A stretch of 60,021 bases of DNA from Oscillatoriaceae cyanobacterium Prado104 (GTDB lineage Bacteria > Cyanobacteriota > Cyanobacteriia > Cyanobacteriales > Microcoleaceae), in contig JALOON010000041.1 of assembly GCA_025454405.1 (NCBI GenBank), forward strand, positions 1 to 60,021, read 5' to 3'. The translations under genes and the position numbers were made by a program. This document shows positions 35,414 through 43,190 of the stretch, piece after piece (the first letter of the stretch is position 1; each line of letters starts with the position of its first letter). The notes below the pieces were generated by a model. That model saw nothing but the letters and a program-made list of their open reading frames with translations. It did no database searches and was not told the DNA's origin.

Positions 35414-35695
35414 TCAACTATCGACTGCTTTCGGCCACAGCAAACGCAGGCCCATCACTGCAAATCCGATCGCGGCTATCCCTTTCAGCAAGCGGTCTGG
35501 CAAAATTTCTGCTGTTCCTTGACCGACTAAAACACCGATTAAACTTGCCAGCAACAGGGCGGCTGCTGTCCCGAAAAATACGGCGCGGGGAGACTTACAA
35601 CTGCTGCCGAGGGCGATCGCGGCTAATTGGCTTTTGTCTCCCAATTCTGACAAAAATACGGTGATAAAACTCAGTCCTAAAAGTTGCCAATCCAT
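35414..35695 (-). CDS. Half-size GDT1/TMEM165 (UPF0016) cation exchanger subunit
   Basis: 93 residues with three membrane helices. It carries the UPF0016 signature LSELGDKSQLAAIALG in the first half, which is the ion-coordinating ExGDKS motif. Full-length family members have two such motifs in one chain; here one motif is in this protein and the other in the gene at 35890, so a heteromer is likely. Homologous full-length proteins (for example Synechocystis Mnx) export manganese, and split two-gene forms are reported in Anabaena (Hmx1/Hmx2). Calcium or manganese transport across the plasma or thylakoid membrane is inferred. Confidence 0.88.
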   Translation of the reverse strand: MDWQLLGLSFITVFLSELGDKSQLAAIALGSSCKSPRAVFFGTAAALLLASLIGVLVGQGTAEILPDRLLKGIAAIGFAVMGLRLLWPKAVDS

Positions 35696-35730
35696 AATTT
35701 TTTCTGTTTGTTATGTTTGTTAATTTTGAT

Positions 35731-35867
35731 GGAAATATGGGGATTTTCTGTGGGGTTGGGGCGGGTTTTTGAGATTGGCGATATATGGGGATTTTGCGTG
35801 GGGTTGGGGCGGGTTTTTGAGATTGTCGGTTATTGCCAGGTATTGTTGGTGAACCCGCCCCTACGAT
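35731..35867. repeat. Family D element with duplicated half
   Basis: GTGGGGTTGGGGCGGGTTTTTGAG occurs twice in direct order (about 35750 and 35798), facing GTGAACCCGCCCCTACGAT at the right end. Confidence 0.8.
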
Positions 35868-35889
35868 AATTTAGGGAATTCAACTGAGA

Positions 35890-36390
35890 TTAATGACTGA
35901 AAATTTCGCATACCAACAGTGCTGAAATCACCAGCAAACTTGTTCCTGCTGCCCTTTCCAAGGTTCTCGGAGGGATTTTTGCAGCCAGCCACCTGCCCAG
36001 CCAAACCCCCAGAAAACTGGTTGCTACTAAAGCCGCACCGGCACCGGCAAATACGATCCAAGGATTGCGAGATTCAGCCGTCATCAACAGAATTGTTAGC
36101 TGAGTTTTGTCTCCAATTTCTGCTAGAAAAATAGTTGCAAAAGTTGATGCGAAAACAGCCCAGTGCGCGTGCTTGATTCCCTGTTGTTCCTGACAGCGAT
36201 CGGGATTGGGGCGATCTGAAAGTTGCGCCGGATCTGACTTGACGATCGCCAAATCGTCGAGAATATCTTGCTGTAGCGCTTCTAGCTGTGGGAGCGAACT
36301 TTTGGGAGTGGCTGACTCAATAGCAGACAAGCTGGGTGGCAGAGAATCTAGTTTCACGGGCAATCTGGCTCGAGACGATAAGTTTTTCAC
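35890..36390 (-). CDS. Half-size GDT1/TMEM165 (UPF0016) cation exchanger subunit, extended N-terminus
   Basis: 166 residues from a GTG at 36390. The C-terminal ~90 residues hold three membrane helices with LAEIGDKTQLTILLM, the second-type EIGDKT motif of the UPF0016 family. The N-terminal ~75 residues are hydrophilic, without a recognised domain (QLEALQQDILDDLAIVKSD). Gene order with the partner at 35414 is the same strand, about 195 bp apart with a family D repeat between. The two halves together match one full-length GDT1-type transporter, so this looks like a functional split pair exporting manganese (inference from Synechocystis and Anabaena). Confidence 0.87.
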   Translation of the reverse strand: MKNLSSRARLPVKLDSLPPSLSAIESATPKSSLPQLEALQQDILDDLAIVKSDPAQLSDRPNPDRCQEQQGIKHAHWAVFASTFATIFLAEIGDKTQLTILLMTAESRNPWIVFAGAGAALVATSFLGVWLGRWLAAKIPPRTLERAAGTSLLVISALLVCEIFSH

Positions 36391-36422
36391 TTTCTTTTCA
36401 TTTTCCCAGATTTGCGCTCGAA

Positions 36423-36797
36423 TTACAATGCCTGGTGGGGATTGACAAAATTGCCGACTTCTGCGTTGAAGCGGATCAGTTCCAACGATCGCTCGCCGTA
36501 GAGGTCCTCAATGTGCTCGGTGCAGCAGTCAATCGCAAAATCGTTGAGTTCCTCCGGTTCGATGCCGTACATATCCCGAAACACCTGCGGGTCTACCCGA
36601 CAAAAGCGGGGGCGATCGGCATAAATTCCGCATTCCCGCGTTTGTTTGTCAAAATTTATACACCAACCGTCTTCTCCCACCAAGCTCAAATAAAGCTCTA
36701 ATTCGTCAGGAGTCAAATACTCGTCTAGGTCGGGGCGCTCAGTTGGATCGAGGTAACAACAAGCACCGCAGTTTTTTACGCAACGCCAAGTAGCCAT
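36423..36797 (-). CDS. YkgJ-type cysteine cluster protein
   Basis: 124 residues with a cysteine pattern that defines the YkgJ/zinc- or iron-chelating family: CVKNCGACC near residue 6-14, then CGIY about residue 56, FCRVDP around 65, and DCC near 90. The family is of unknown function, but the conserved eight-cysteine layout suggests a metal cluster. The gene is on the same strand as the transporter pair and ends 32 bp before the GTG of the upstream half-transporter, so an operon YkgJ-GDT1-GDT1 is likely. That association hints at metal homeostasis (inference). Confidence 0.88.
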   Translation of the reverse strand: MATWRCVKNCGACCYLDPTERPDLDEYLTPDELELYLSLVGEDGWCINFDKQTRECGIYADRPRFCRVDPQVFRDMYGIEPEELNDFAIDCCTEHIEDLYGERSLELIRFNAEVGNFVNPHQAL

Positions 36798-37035
36798 AAT
36801 TCGATTTTAGATTTGGGAATTGGGAATTGGGGATGGGGGATTGGGGATGGGGGATTTTTTTTGAGGGGAGATTGGGGCTGGGTATGGGAGATTGGGGCTT
36901 TTGGGCTGTGGGAGAGTCGATCGCCTTTTACATTTTATTGAATTTTGTAAACTTCCTTAAAAAAAAGGGTCGATCGCCCGGTAAAATCAGAAGCGGAATT
37001 TCTCATGCAACAATCTAGACTTATTAACTAGGCTC

Positions 37036-37041
37036 AGGAGG
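37036..37041 (+). promoter_or_regulatory. Strong ribosome-binding site of psb30
   Basis: AGGAGG ends five bases before the GTG at 37046 and decides this start: an in-frame stop (TAA at 37025-37027) rules out an upstream start and no ATG lies between. Confidence 0.75.
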
Positions 37042-37045
37042 ACAC

Positions 37046-37177
37046 GTGGACTTTATAACTGATCTTTTCGCTGGTGTGAACTTCCAACTCATTATCCAGG
37101 TAGCTTTGCTGGCAGCAGTGGTGATTTCGGGCCCGATCGTCATCTTTTTGCTTGCTGCTAGAGGCGGCGACCTATAA
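37046..37177 (+). CDS. psb30: Photosystem II protein Psb30/Ycf12 (43 aa, GTG start)
   Basis: A 43-residue reading frame beginning MDFITDLFAGVNFQLIIQ and continuing VALLAAVVISGPIVIFLLAARGGDL before a TAA. One membrane helix followed by the FLLAARGG(N/D)L ending is the Psb30/Ycf12 signature. This small subunit sits at the periphery of photosystem II near cytochrome b559 and helps stabilise the complex under high light. The length is at the long end for cyanobacteria, because of an N-terminal extension of about ten residues. The gene is monocistronic here. Confidence 0.9.
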   Translation: MDFITDLFAGVNFQLIIQVALLAAVVISGPIVIFLLAARGGDL

Positions 37178-37267
37178 TTGTACCGTTAATTGCGCGCCAT
37201 CGGGGCGATCGGGTGGTTCGAGTTTTGGGTATTAAATTATTCAAACTTGAAAACGCTCGATCGTTCA

Positions 37268-37360
37268 GAAGGAAGAGAGAGAAAGAGGGGGAGAGGGGGA
37301 GAGGGGGAGAGGGGGAGAGAGGGAGAGGGGGAGAGGGGGAGGGTGGGAGAGAGGGAGAGA
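37268..37360. repeat. GAGAGGGG purine tract
   Basis: Imperfect repeats of GAGAGGGGGAGAGG downstream of psb30. Nothing coding. Confidence 0.8.
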
Positions 37361-37429
37361 AGGAAATAAATAAAAGAAGAAAAAATAGGCTAATAACTAA
37401 TGACTAATGACTGATGACTGATGACTGAT

Positions 37430-37456
37430 GTCAACTGTCAACTGTCCCAGGTCAAC
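37430..37456. repeat. GTCAACT repeat
   Basis: A short GTCAACTGTC tract directly before the recJ 3' end. Same heptamer family as 29972-30050. Confidence 0.7.
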
Positions 37457-37459
37457 TGC

Positions 37460-39565
37460 TTAAATGCCTAGAGATTTTTTAGCTTCAATAATTAAATTGT
37501 AGAAAAAAGGTTGAGAGACATCAACTTCTCTGGCACTGTCGCGGCTGTTTCCCAACAAACCTGTTTTTTGCCCTTGCTGTACGGCTAAAACTTGACCTTG
37601 AGAGTTGCGGATTCTTAACTCTTTTATATTGCCCGATCGAGATAAACTGCAAGAATACGGGCGATCGTTCCAATCAAACTCTGCTTGCAAAACTGGTTGT
37701 GAAACTGGTTGCGAAACTGTCAGAGGTAAAGGATTAGCTAAACTTACAGGCAACCGCACTCCTACTAATTCTAACTCAACAGAAGTTTTGCCGTTAAAAG
37801 TATTTTCCCGCAACCGATAAGCAAGATCCACTACGCGAGGCAAAGGAAAATATTCGCCCCAACGCCACGCGATCGCCCGCAAGCTTACCGGCATTTTTCC
37901 CGGTTGAGTTACAGTTAATTTAAGATGACCTCCTTTTCCCACAATTTTTTGTTCGGTAATGCAAACATTCGGAGTCCAAAAAACGGGAGCCTTATTTTCA
38001 ATTCCGCAAGGTTCTAAAGCATCAATTTGGCGGTAAAGGTCGAAATTAATCTCAGTAAAATCAGCTTGCACGTCAACTGCAACCAGCGGTTTTAAATGTT
38101 CTGGCTGCAAGCATTGATTTGCAAAAACAGACAGTTTTCTGCGGAATTTATCTAGATTGTCCGCAGGCATCGAAAAGCCGCCCGCCGCCTTGTGTCCGCC
38201 AAATTTTGTTAGCAAGTCGGCGCAAAATTGCAGTCCTTCAAATACATTAAATTCGGGAATTCCCCTCGCCGAACCCCGAACGATTTGATGAGAGAAAGTG
38301 CCGGATATTTCATCTTCAAAAGTACCGATAAAAACGGGTACGCCGTAGCGTTCCAGCAAGCGAGAAGCCACAATCCCGATAACTCCGTGATGCCATCCGG
38401 GGCGCACGATAACTAATACTCGTTCCTGTTGGAGGTCGAGATCGCTTTCTTCGCACCAAGCAATTGCTTCGCGTTCGATTTCCTGACACAAATCTTGCCG
38501 CTGCTGGTTGATTTGTTCGCACTGCTTCGCCCTTAACAGAGCAACTTCTCGATCGTCCGCTGTCAGCAATTCAATTACAATTTGAGGGTCAGCAATTCTG
38601 CCCACAGCATTAATTCTCGGACCGAGGCGAAAACCGATATCTTCCGGTTTTAAAGTATTTTGCACTTTAAATTGCGAGTTGGAAACCGACGAATTACCCG
38701 CACTTCCCGGCTGCACTCCCGATACTTCAATCAAAGCCTTAACGCCCGCCAATTGCGAATGAGGTAACAACCGCAAACCCCGCTTTACCCAGCGCCGGTT
38801 TACCCCAGTCAAAGGTGCTAAATCGGCAATAGTTCCCAAAGTAAACAACTCCAATAAAGGATTCACCAACCCGCGCACTCTCCCCATTTCCTGCGCCAAA
38901 GTAATCGCTAAAACATAAGCAACGCCCACTCCTGCCAAACCGCGATAGGGCGAAGATTCTGCAATTAATTTCGGGTTGAGAATCGCATCCGCTGGGGGCA
39001 ATTGCGGCGGCAAATCGTGGTGATCGGTAACAATTACTTTGACACCTAATTCTCGGGCTCTCGCAACTGGTCCAAAAGCCGCAATTCCATTATCTACCGT
39101 CAGGATTAAACTAACACCTTCCGAGTGAAATTCTTCGACAATGCGATCGTTAATTCCGTAACCTTCCCGCATCCGGCTGGGAATTGCATAATCTACATTA
39201 GCGCCCAAAGCCCTGAGTCCCCGCAACAGCAAAGCCGTGCTCGTCATTCCGTCAGCATCGTAATCACCGCAAATCGCAATTTTTTGCCCCAGAGAAATCG
39301 CTTGCCGCAGCAATTTGACACTGACAGTCAAATCGGGAAACTCATCCAGAGGCTGTGGCAAAACCAAAGATTCGGGTTCGATAAATCCTTGCACTTCTGC
39401 AACAGAATCGATGCCCCGGTTAATCAGTACCTGCGCTAGCAGCGGCGACAAACCGATTTCGGCGGCAAAGCTTTCAGCTTGCTGCAATTGAGGCGAACAG
39501 ATTTGCCACCGCTGATTTGGCAATCGGTGAAGCTGCGGGGAACGAGATGGCGGTAACTCTTGCAC
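37460..39565 (-). CDS. recJ: Single-stranded-DNA-specific exonuclease RecJ
   Basis: 701 residues from a GTG at 39565. The DHH superfamily motifs are in order: ICGDYDADGMTSTALL (motif I, near residue 90), LTVDNGIAA (motif II) and VTDHHDLPP (motif III, DHH), followed by LAGVGVAYVLA and AVGRIADP. The DHHA1 domain occupies the middle, with FGGHKAAGGFSMP near residue 470, which matches the GGHxxAAG nucleic-acid-binding motif. RecJ is a 5'-3' single-strand exonuclease acting in RecF-pathway recombination and mismatch repair. Length is longer than E. coli RecJ (577), owing to a C-terminal extension usual in cyanobacteria. Single gene. Confidence 0.95.
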   Translation of the reverse strand: MQELPPSRSPQLHRLPNQRWQICSPQLQQAESFAAEIGLSPLLAQVLINRGIDSVAEVQGFIEPESLVLPQPLDEFPDLTVSVKLLRQAISLGQKIAICGDYDADGMTSTALLLRGLRALGANVDYAIPSRMREGYGINDRIVEEFHSEGVSLILTVDNGIAAFGPVARARELGVKVIVTDHHDLPPQLPPADAILNPKLIAESSPYRGLAGVGVAYVLAITLAQEMGRVRGLVNPLLELFTLGTIADLAPLTGVNRRWVKRGLRLLPHSQLAGVKALIEVSGVQPGSAGNSSVSNSQFKVQNTLKPEDIGFRLGPRINAVGRIADPQIVIELLTADDREVALLRAKQCEQINQQRQDLCQEIEREAIAWCEESDLDLQQERVLVIVRPGWHHGVIGIVASRLLERYGVPVFIGTFEDEISGTFSHQIVRGSARGIPEFNVFEGLQFCADLLTKFGGHKAAGGFSMPADNLDKFRRKLSVFANQCLQPEHLKPLVAVDVQADFTEINFDLYRQIDALEPCGIENKAPVFWTPNVCITEQKIVGKGGHLKLTVTQPGKMPVSLRAIAWRWGEYFPLPRVVDLAYRLRENTFNGKTSVELELVGVRLPVSLANPLPLTVSQPVSQPVLQAEFDWNDRPYSCSLSRSGNIKELRIRNSQGQVLAVQQGQKTGLLGNSRDSAREVDVSQPFFYNLIIEAKKSLGI

Positions 39566-39903
39566 GTAAGCTGGGGTTTGAATATATATTGTTAATCGTA
39601 CCTAACTATGTACCTGGATTCATGAATTTTCAATTTTAAATTTGAGTGTTACGCTGCGGATGAGTTTTTTCGGTAAAATTTAAAAATTGTGCGGAGTAAG
39701 GCAGTGCGATCGCAGCTAAAAATAATATGTATAGCAACAGCAATATCGGTTGGGGTACCAACAACCTCGCAAATAGAGCCGCAAACCCTCTAGCACAAAC
39801 GGTTTGATTCCCGTACTATGTAACTGTCAACTGTCAACTGCTGTAGCAAGCATTTGTCAAGTCCGCATGCCCGTGCTGAATTTTATTTCAATAGGAGATT
39901 GTG
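39566..39903. other. Intergenic region between recJ and the bestrophin gene
   Basis: Divergent promoters are expected here. The region contains an ACGGTTTGATTCCCGTACTATG segment (about 39798-39822) attached to GTCAACT repeats at 39824-39842. The same combination recurs at about 54525-54584 and, in part, 42926-42955, so it is a dispersed element. AGGAGATT lies just before the channel gene start. No small gene is supported. Confidence 0.5.
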
Positions 39904-40812
39904 ATGATTGGAGAAAGGCGGCCCTGGTTTAGAGTTGCCCTGCAGTTTCGAGGGTCGATTGTTGTTTTCATTTTGCCCCGCGTCTTGCTGTGCGCTGGTT
40001 TTGGGTTTGTGATTTCGGTGCTGTACTTTTTTAATCTGCCGGTATCCTTGCCAATCTTATCGAGCATTGTACCCAGTATTGTCCTCGGTTTATTATTAGT
40101 TTTTCGGACAAATACGGCTTACGATCGATTTTGGGAAGGCAGGAGGTGCTGGGGAACTCTTATCATTGCAGTCCGCAATTTAGCCCGTCAAATCTGGGTA
40201 TCTGTGAGCGATCGAGATCCCGAAGATTTAGATAAGAAAAAGTCAGCTTTGAGGTTATTAGTAGCTTTTGCTATTGCCATGAAACTGCACTTACGCCAAG
40301 AGCCGATCGGTCCAGAAATCGAACCTTTCGTATCGCCAGAAAGCTATGAAAGCCTGAAAAAAATGAACAATCCTCCCCTCGAAATCGCTTTCTGGATTGG
40401 GGATTATTTGAGCATCCAGCACGAACAACAAAAACTTGATGTTTACCGTTTAACTGCAATGAATCAGTTAATAAATAACATGATTGATGCTTTGAGCGGT
40501 TGCGAGCGAATTTTAAGAACTCCGATGCCTCTAGCTTACGCAATTCACCTCAAACAACTACTGCTGCTTTACTGTTTTGCACTGCCATTTCAAATGGTAA
40601 AAGAATTAAGTTGGGGAACTGGTCCGGTGGTAGCTTTAATTAGTTTTGCTTTGTTTGGCATTGAAGAAATCGGTATTGAAATCGAAAATCCTTTCGGTCA
40701 CGATCCTAACGATCTGCCTTTGGATAATATTTGTGCTACGATGAAGCGCAATATTGAGGATTTAATCTCTTTGTCTCCCAGCGTTCACAATCGCGTTGTA
40801 GAAAATGGGTAG
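39904..40812 (+). CDS. Bestrophin-like anion channel (UPF0187)
   Basis: 302 residues from the ATG at 39904; a GTG one codon earlier is possible. After an N-terminal helix, RTNTAYDRFWEGRRCWG is the bestrophin/UPF0187 signature (RTNxAYxRWWExRxxWG). Four membrane helices are visible, with a final GIEEIGIEIENPFGHDPNDLPLD segment, also conserved in the family (IENPFGxDxNDLP). Bacterial homologues form pentameric anion or cation channels. In cyanobacteria and algae relatives support bicarbonate or chloride movement into the thylakoid lumen; that role is an inference here. AGGAG lies before the start. Confidence 0.92.
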   Translation: MIGERRPWFRVALQFRGSIVVFILPRVLLCAGFGFVISVLYFFNLPVSLPILSSIVPSIVLGLLLVFRTNTAYDRFWEGRRCWGTLIIAVRNLARQIWVSVSDRDPEDLDKKKSALRLLVAFAIAMKLHLRQEPIGPEIEPFVSPESYESLKKMNNPPLEIAFWIGDYLSIQHEQQKLDVYRLTAMNQLINNMIDALSGCERILRTPMPLAYAIHLKQLLLLYCFALPFQMVKELSWGTGPVVALISFALFGIEEIGIEIENPFGHDPNDLPLDNICATMKRNIEDLISLSPSVHNRVVENG

Positions 40813-40844
40813 ATAGTTGACAGTTGACAGTTGACAGTTGACAG
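40813..40844. repeat. GTTGACA repeat
   Basis: Four direct copies of GTTGACA immediately after the channel gene stop. Confidence 0.8.
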
Positions 40845-40855
40845 TGCGAGCTCTT

Positions 40856-41105
40856 TACTCGTTACCAGGCTCTGCCTGGTAATGCAGATCTGGAGGCTCT
40901 GCCTCCAGTGTTCGTTTCCCACGCGAGGCAGAGCCTCGGGACATGGGTTCCCAGGCACAGCCTGGGAACCAGTATCAACCAGTATTACTCGTTACCAGGC
41001 TCTGCCTGGTAACGCAGATCTGGAGGCTCTGCCTCCAGTGTTTGTTTCCCACGCGAGGCAGAGCCTCGGGACATGGGTTCCCAGGCACAGCCTGGGAACC
41101 AGTAT
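40856..41105. repeat. Two direct copies of the family B element, 130 bp period
   Basis: Each copy starts TTACTCGTTACCAGGCTCTG and contains nested hairpins (CAGGCTCTGCCTG, GGAGGCTCTGCCTCC, GAGGCAGAGCCTC, CCCAGGCACAGCCTGGG). Copy 2 differs from copy 1 at a few bases, so the duplication is recent. Together they fill nearly all of the gap up to lnt. Confidence 0.92.
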
Positions 41106-41124
41106 CAAAAACCAGTATCAACTA

Positions 41125-42846
41125 TCAACTCTTTCTGATTGCTGGAATTAGGGTTAATCCCGCAAGAATTAATAATAAAGGCATCAACCAGTCTCCCCAT
41201 CGCACGTACAAAGTCTTAGTTTGTCGCCGATAAATTACAGCATCTTTAACTTCATAAGTATTGATTCCAGACATCCAAATTGTCTCGCCGCGAGGGTTGA
41301 CAAAAGCAGAATAACCTGTATTAGTTGCGATCGCAGCCCACCGATCCGTCTCAATTGCCCGCATCACATCCAAAGCGTGATGTTGGGCAAGCATCGCCGG
41401 TTTGTAGTGAGCATTGTTGGAAGCTGTCAGCATAAATTCCCCGCCATTTGCAGCCTGATAGCGAAAAATTTCTGCAAACGCCGAATCGTAACAAATACCG
41501 ACGATCGCGCGTCCAAATGGCGTATCAAACAGTTGTTTGGGATTGCCCGGTACTAAATGAGCGTCTAAAGGAGAAAGGCGGTTAATAATCCCGCCTAAAA
41601 TTTCATAAAATGGGATGTATTCGCCCAAAGGCACTAACTTAGTTTTGTCATAACGCCCGACAATTTCTCCCGTAGAATCGATCGCCAGCAAACTATTAGT
41701 AATGCTATTATCTTGCTGTCCGAAGCCTCCAATCCAAGCAACAACACCTCGATCGAGTATAGCTTGATAAAAAGCAAGACTGGAACGCTGGTATTCATTT
41801 GTCCAAATAAACGGCAAAGCCGTCTCGGGAGTTAGCACGGCATCAACTTTTAGATCTGCTAACTGTTTGTATCCGCTCGTATAACCTTCCAAAGCGCGCC
41901 GCCATCCCGCAGAATCAAACTTAATTTCATTAGGAATATTGCCTTGAATAATGCCAATTTTTAAAGCAGTTTCTGGTGGTTGAATTAAAGGGCGATCGTA
42001 CAAACTCCACCCCACAATATGTAAAACCAAACACAAGCCCACTGGCCAAATATAACCAACCAAATTCCTCCCTATTCCCTCTTCCTCCTTCCCTATTCCC
42101 TCTTCCTTCTTCCTTCTTCCTTCTTCCTTCTTCCCTCTTCCTTCTTCCCTCTTCCTTCTTCCTTCTTCCTTCTTCCTTCTTCCTTCGATCCAACCTTCAG
42201 CAATTAAGCCATTGACAGCTACAATAGCCGCCGTTACTGCGGTAGGACCGGAAAGCTGACCGAGGTGTAAAATTGGTAAATTGTAGGGGCTTTGCGTGTA
42301 AGATAGCGATGTCCACCACAACGAACCTTGACTCCAAAAACTTTCTAAAGCACACCACAATGCAGTACCGATTAAAACCCGAGTAACGCGCAAAAAAGGC
42401 GAGTTACTAATTAGGGAAATTGCGATCGCAAATAACCAAGCCCAAACAGTTACTAATGCCGCGCCCCAAAGGGTGATAAAAACCCAGCAAAAAAGTGCGA
42501 TCGCCAAACTCGGCCACCAAGGAACTCCCAACCAAGTCATCGGGTGAATTCCCATTATCCAAGATAAAGCTAGTCCGTGATAGCCAATTCCCCAAAGTAA
42601 AGGCAGCAGGAAGAATGAGAAAGGAAACCAGAAGAACTTTTGCGGTTTTTCTGCTATTTTTTGTCGTTTGTAACTGACAACTAAAATCCAGAGGGGAACT
42701 AAGGCTATCCAAGCCAAGGGCCAAGCATTTACTGGTGCGGTTGTCAGTGCCATCAAAACGCCGCCCAAAAATGCGATCGACCAAGACAATTTTTGATAGT
42801 TGCGAGGCTCTATTTGTAATAATTTGTACTTATTAAGTAATATCAT
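41125..42846 (-). CDS. lnt: Apolipoprotein N-acyltransferase Lnt, with in-frame repeat
   Basis: 573 residues. Six or seven N-terminal membrane helices precede a nitrilase-like catalytic domain. The triad is Glu341 (LTPETALPF), Lys401 (GRYDKTKLVPLGEY) and Cys452 (VGICYDSAF). Lnt adds the third acyl chain to lipoproteins at the plasma membrane before transport to the outer membrane. Residues about 221-261 ([16 protein letters not shown]...) are encoded by the AGAAGGA microsatellite. They form a charged insertion of about 40 residues in the loop between two membrane helices, upstream of the catalytic domain, leaving all catalytic residues intact. The gene looks functional. Confidence 0.93.
   Translation of the reverse strand: MILLNKYKLLQIEPRNYQKLSWSIAFLGGVLMALTTAPVNAWPLAWIALVPLWILVVSYKRQKIAEKPQKFFWFPFSFFLLPLLWGIGYHGLALSWIMGIHPMTWLGVPWWPSLAIALFCWVFITLWGAALVTVWAWLFAIAISLISNSPFLRVTRVLIGTALWCALESFWSQGSLWWTSLSYTQSPYNLPILHLGQLSGPTAVTAAIVAVNGLIAEGWIEGRRKKEEGRRKREEGRGKKEEGRRKKEEGIGKEEEGIGRNLVGYIWPVGLCLVLHIVGWSLYDRPLIQPPETALKIGIIQGNIPNEIKFDSAGWRRALEGYTSGYKQLADLKVDAVLTPETALPFIWTNEYQRSSLAFYQAILDRGVVAWIGGFGQQDNSITNSLLAIDSTGEIVGRYDKTKLVPLGEYIPFYEILGGIINRLSPLDAHLVPGNPKQLFDTPFGRAIVGICYDSAFAEIFRYQAANGGEFMLTASNNAHYKPAMLAQHHALDVMRAIETDRWAAIATNTGYSAFVNPRGETIWMSGINTYEVKDAVIYRRQTKTLYVRWGDWLMPLLLILAGLTLIPAIRKS
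42068..42186. repeat. CTTCTTC microsatellite inside lnt
   Basis: About 16 copies of a 7-base unit in frame, giving the KKEEGRR peptide. The longest translated tract of this family in the window. Confidence 0.92.
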
Positions 42847-43190
42847 TTGTGCGACGCCAAATCAATAGCTGTAAGGTGCGCGCTGCGCACCATGAAGAAT
42901 AGATCCCGATCCAAAGTGCTGCATAAACGGTTTGATTCTCTTACTATAGCAGTCCTAAATGAGTTTTAAAAACTACTAGGCTGCAAAAACCCGGTTTTTC
43001 TAAGAAACCAGATTTCTCAACTTTTACAAATGATTTATGACTGCTATAGCGATCGCAAATCATTTGTGAATTTCTTACTCCCTCCCCTTAATAAGGGGAG
43101 GGTTGGGGTGGGGTAAAAAATTTACAAATAATTTATGACTGCTATATATATAACTGTCAACTGTCAACTGTCAACTGTCAACTATTATAA
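42847..43190. other. Intergenic repeat mosaic between lnt and the CHAT gene
   Basis: From left to right: a family H palindrome (about 42869-42893), ACGGTTTGATTC (about 42928), an AAACCCGG hairpin fragment (about 42978-43020), a segment TTTACAAATGATTTATGACTGCTATA at about 43023 that recurs at about 43121, a GGGGAGGG hairpin between these copies (43081-43103), and a GTCAACT tract (43149-43184). The repeated flanks around the hairpin look like a duplication or an insertion. No gene. Confidence 0.7.

Noticed and set aside
39798..39842. GGTTTGATTCCCG segment resembling the T-arm of a tRNA
   Set aside because: No acceptor, D or anticodon stems surround it, and the same sequence recurs at 54525 and 42926 as a dispersed element.
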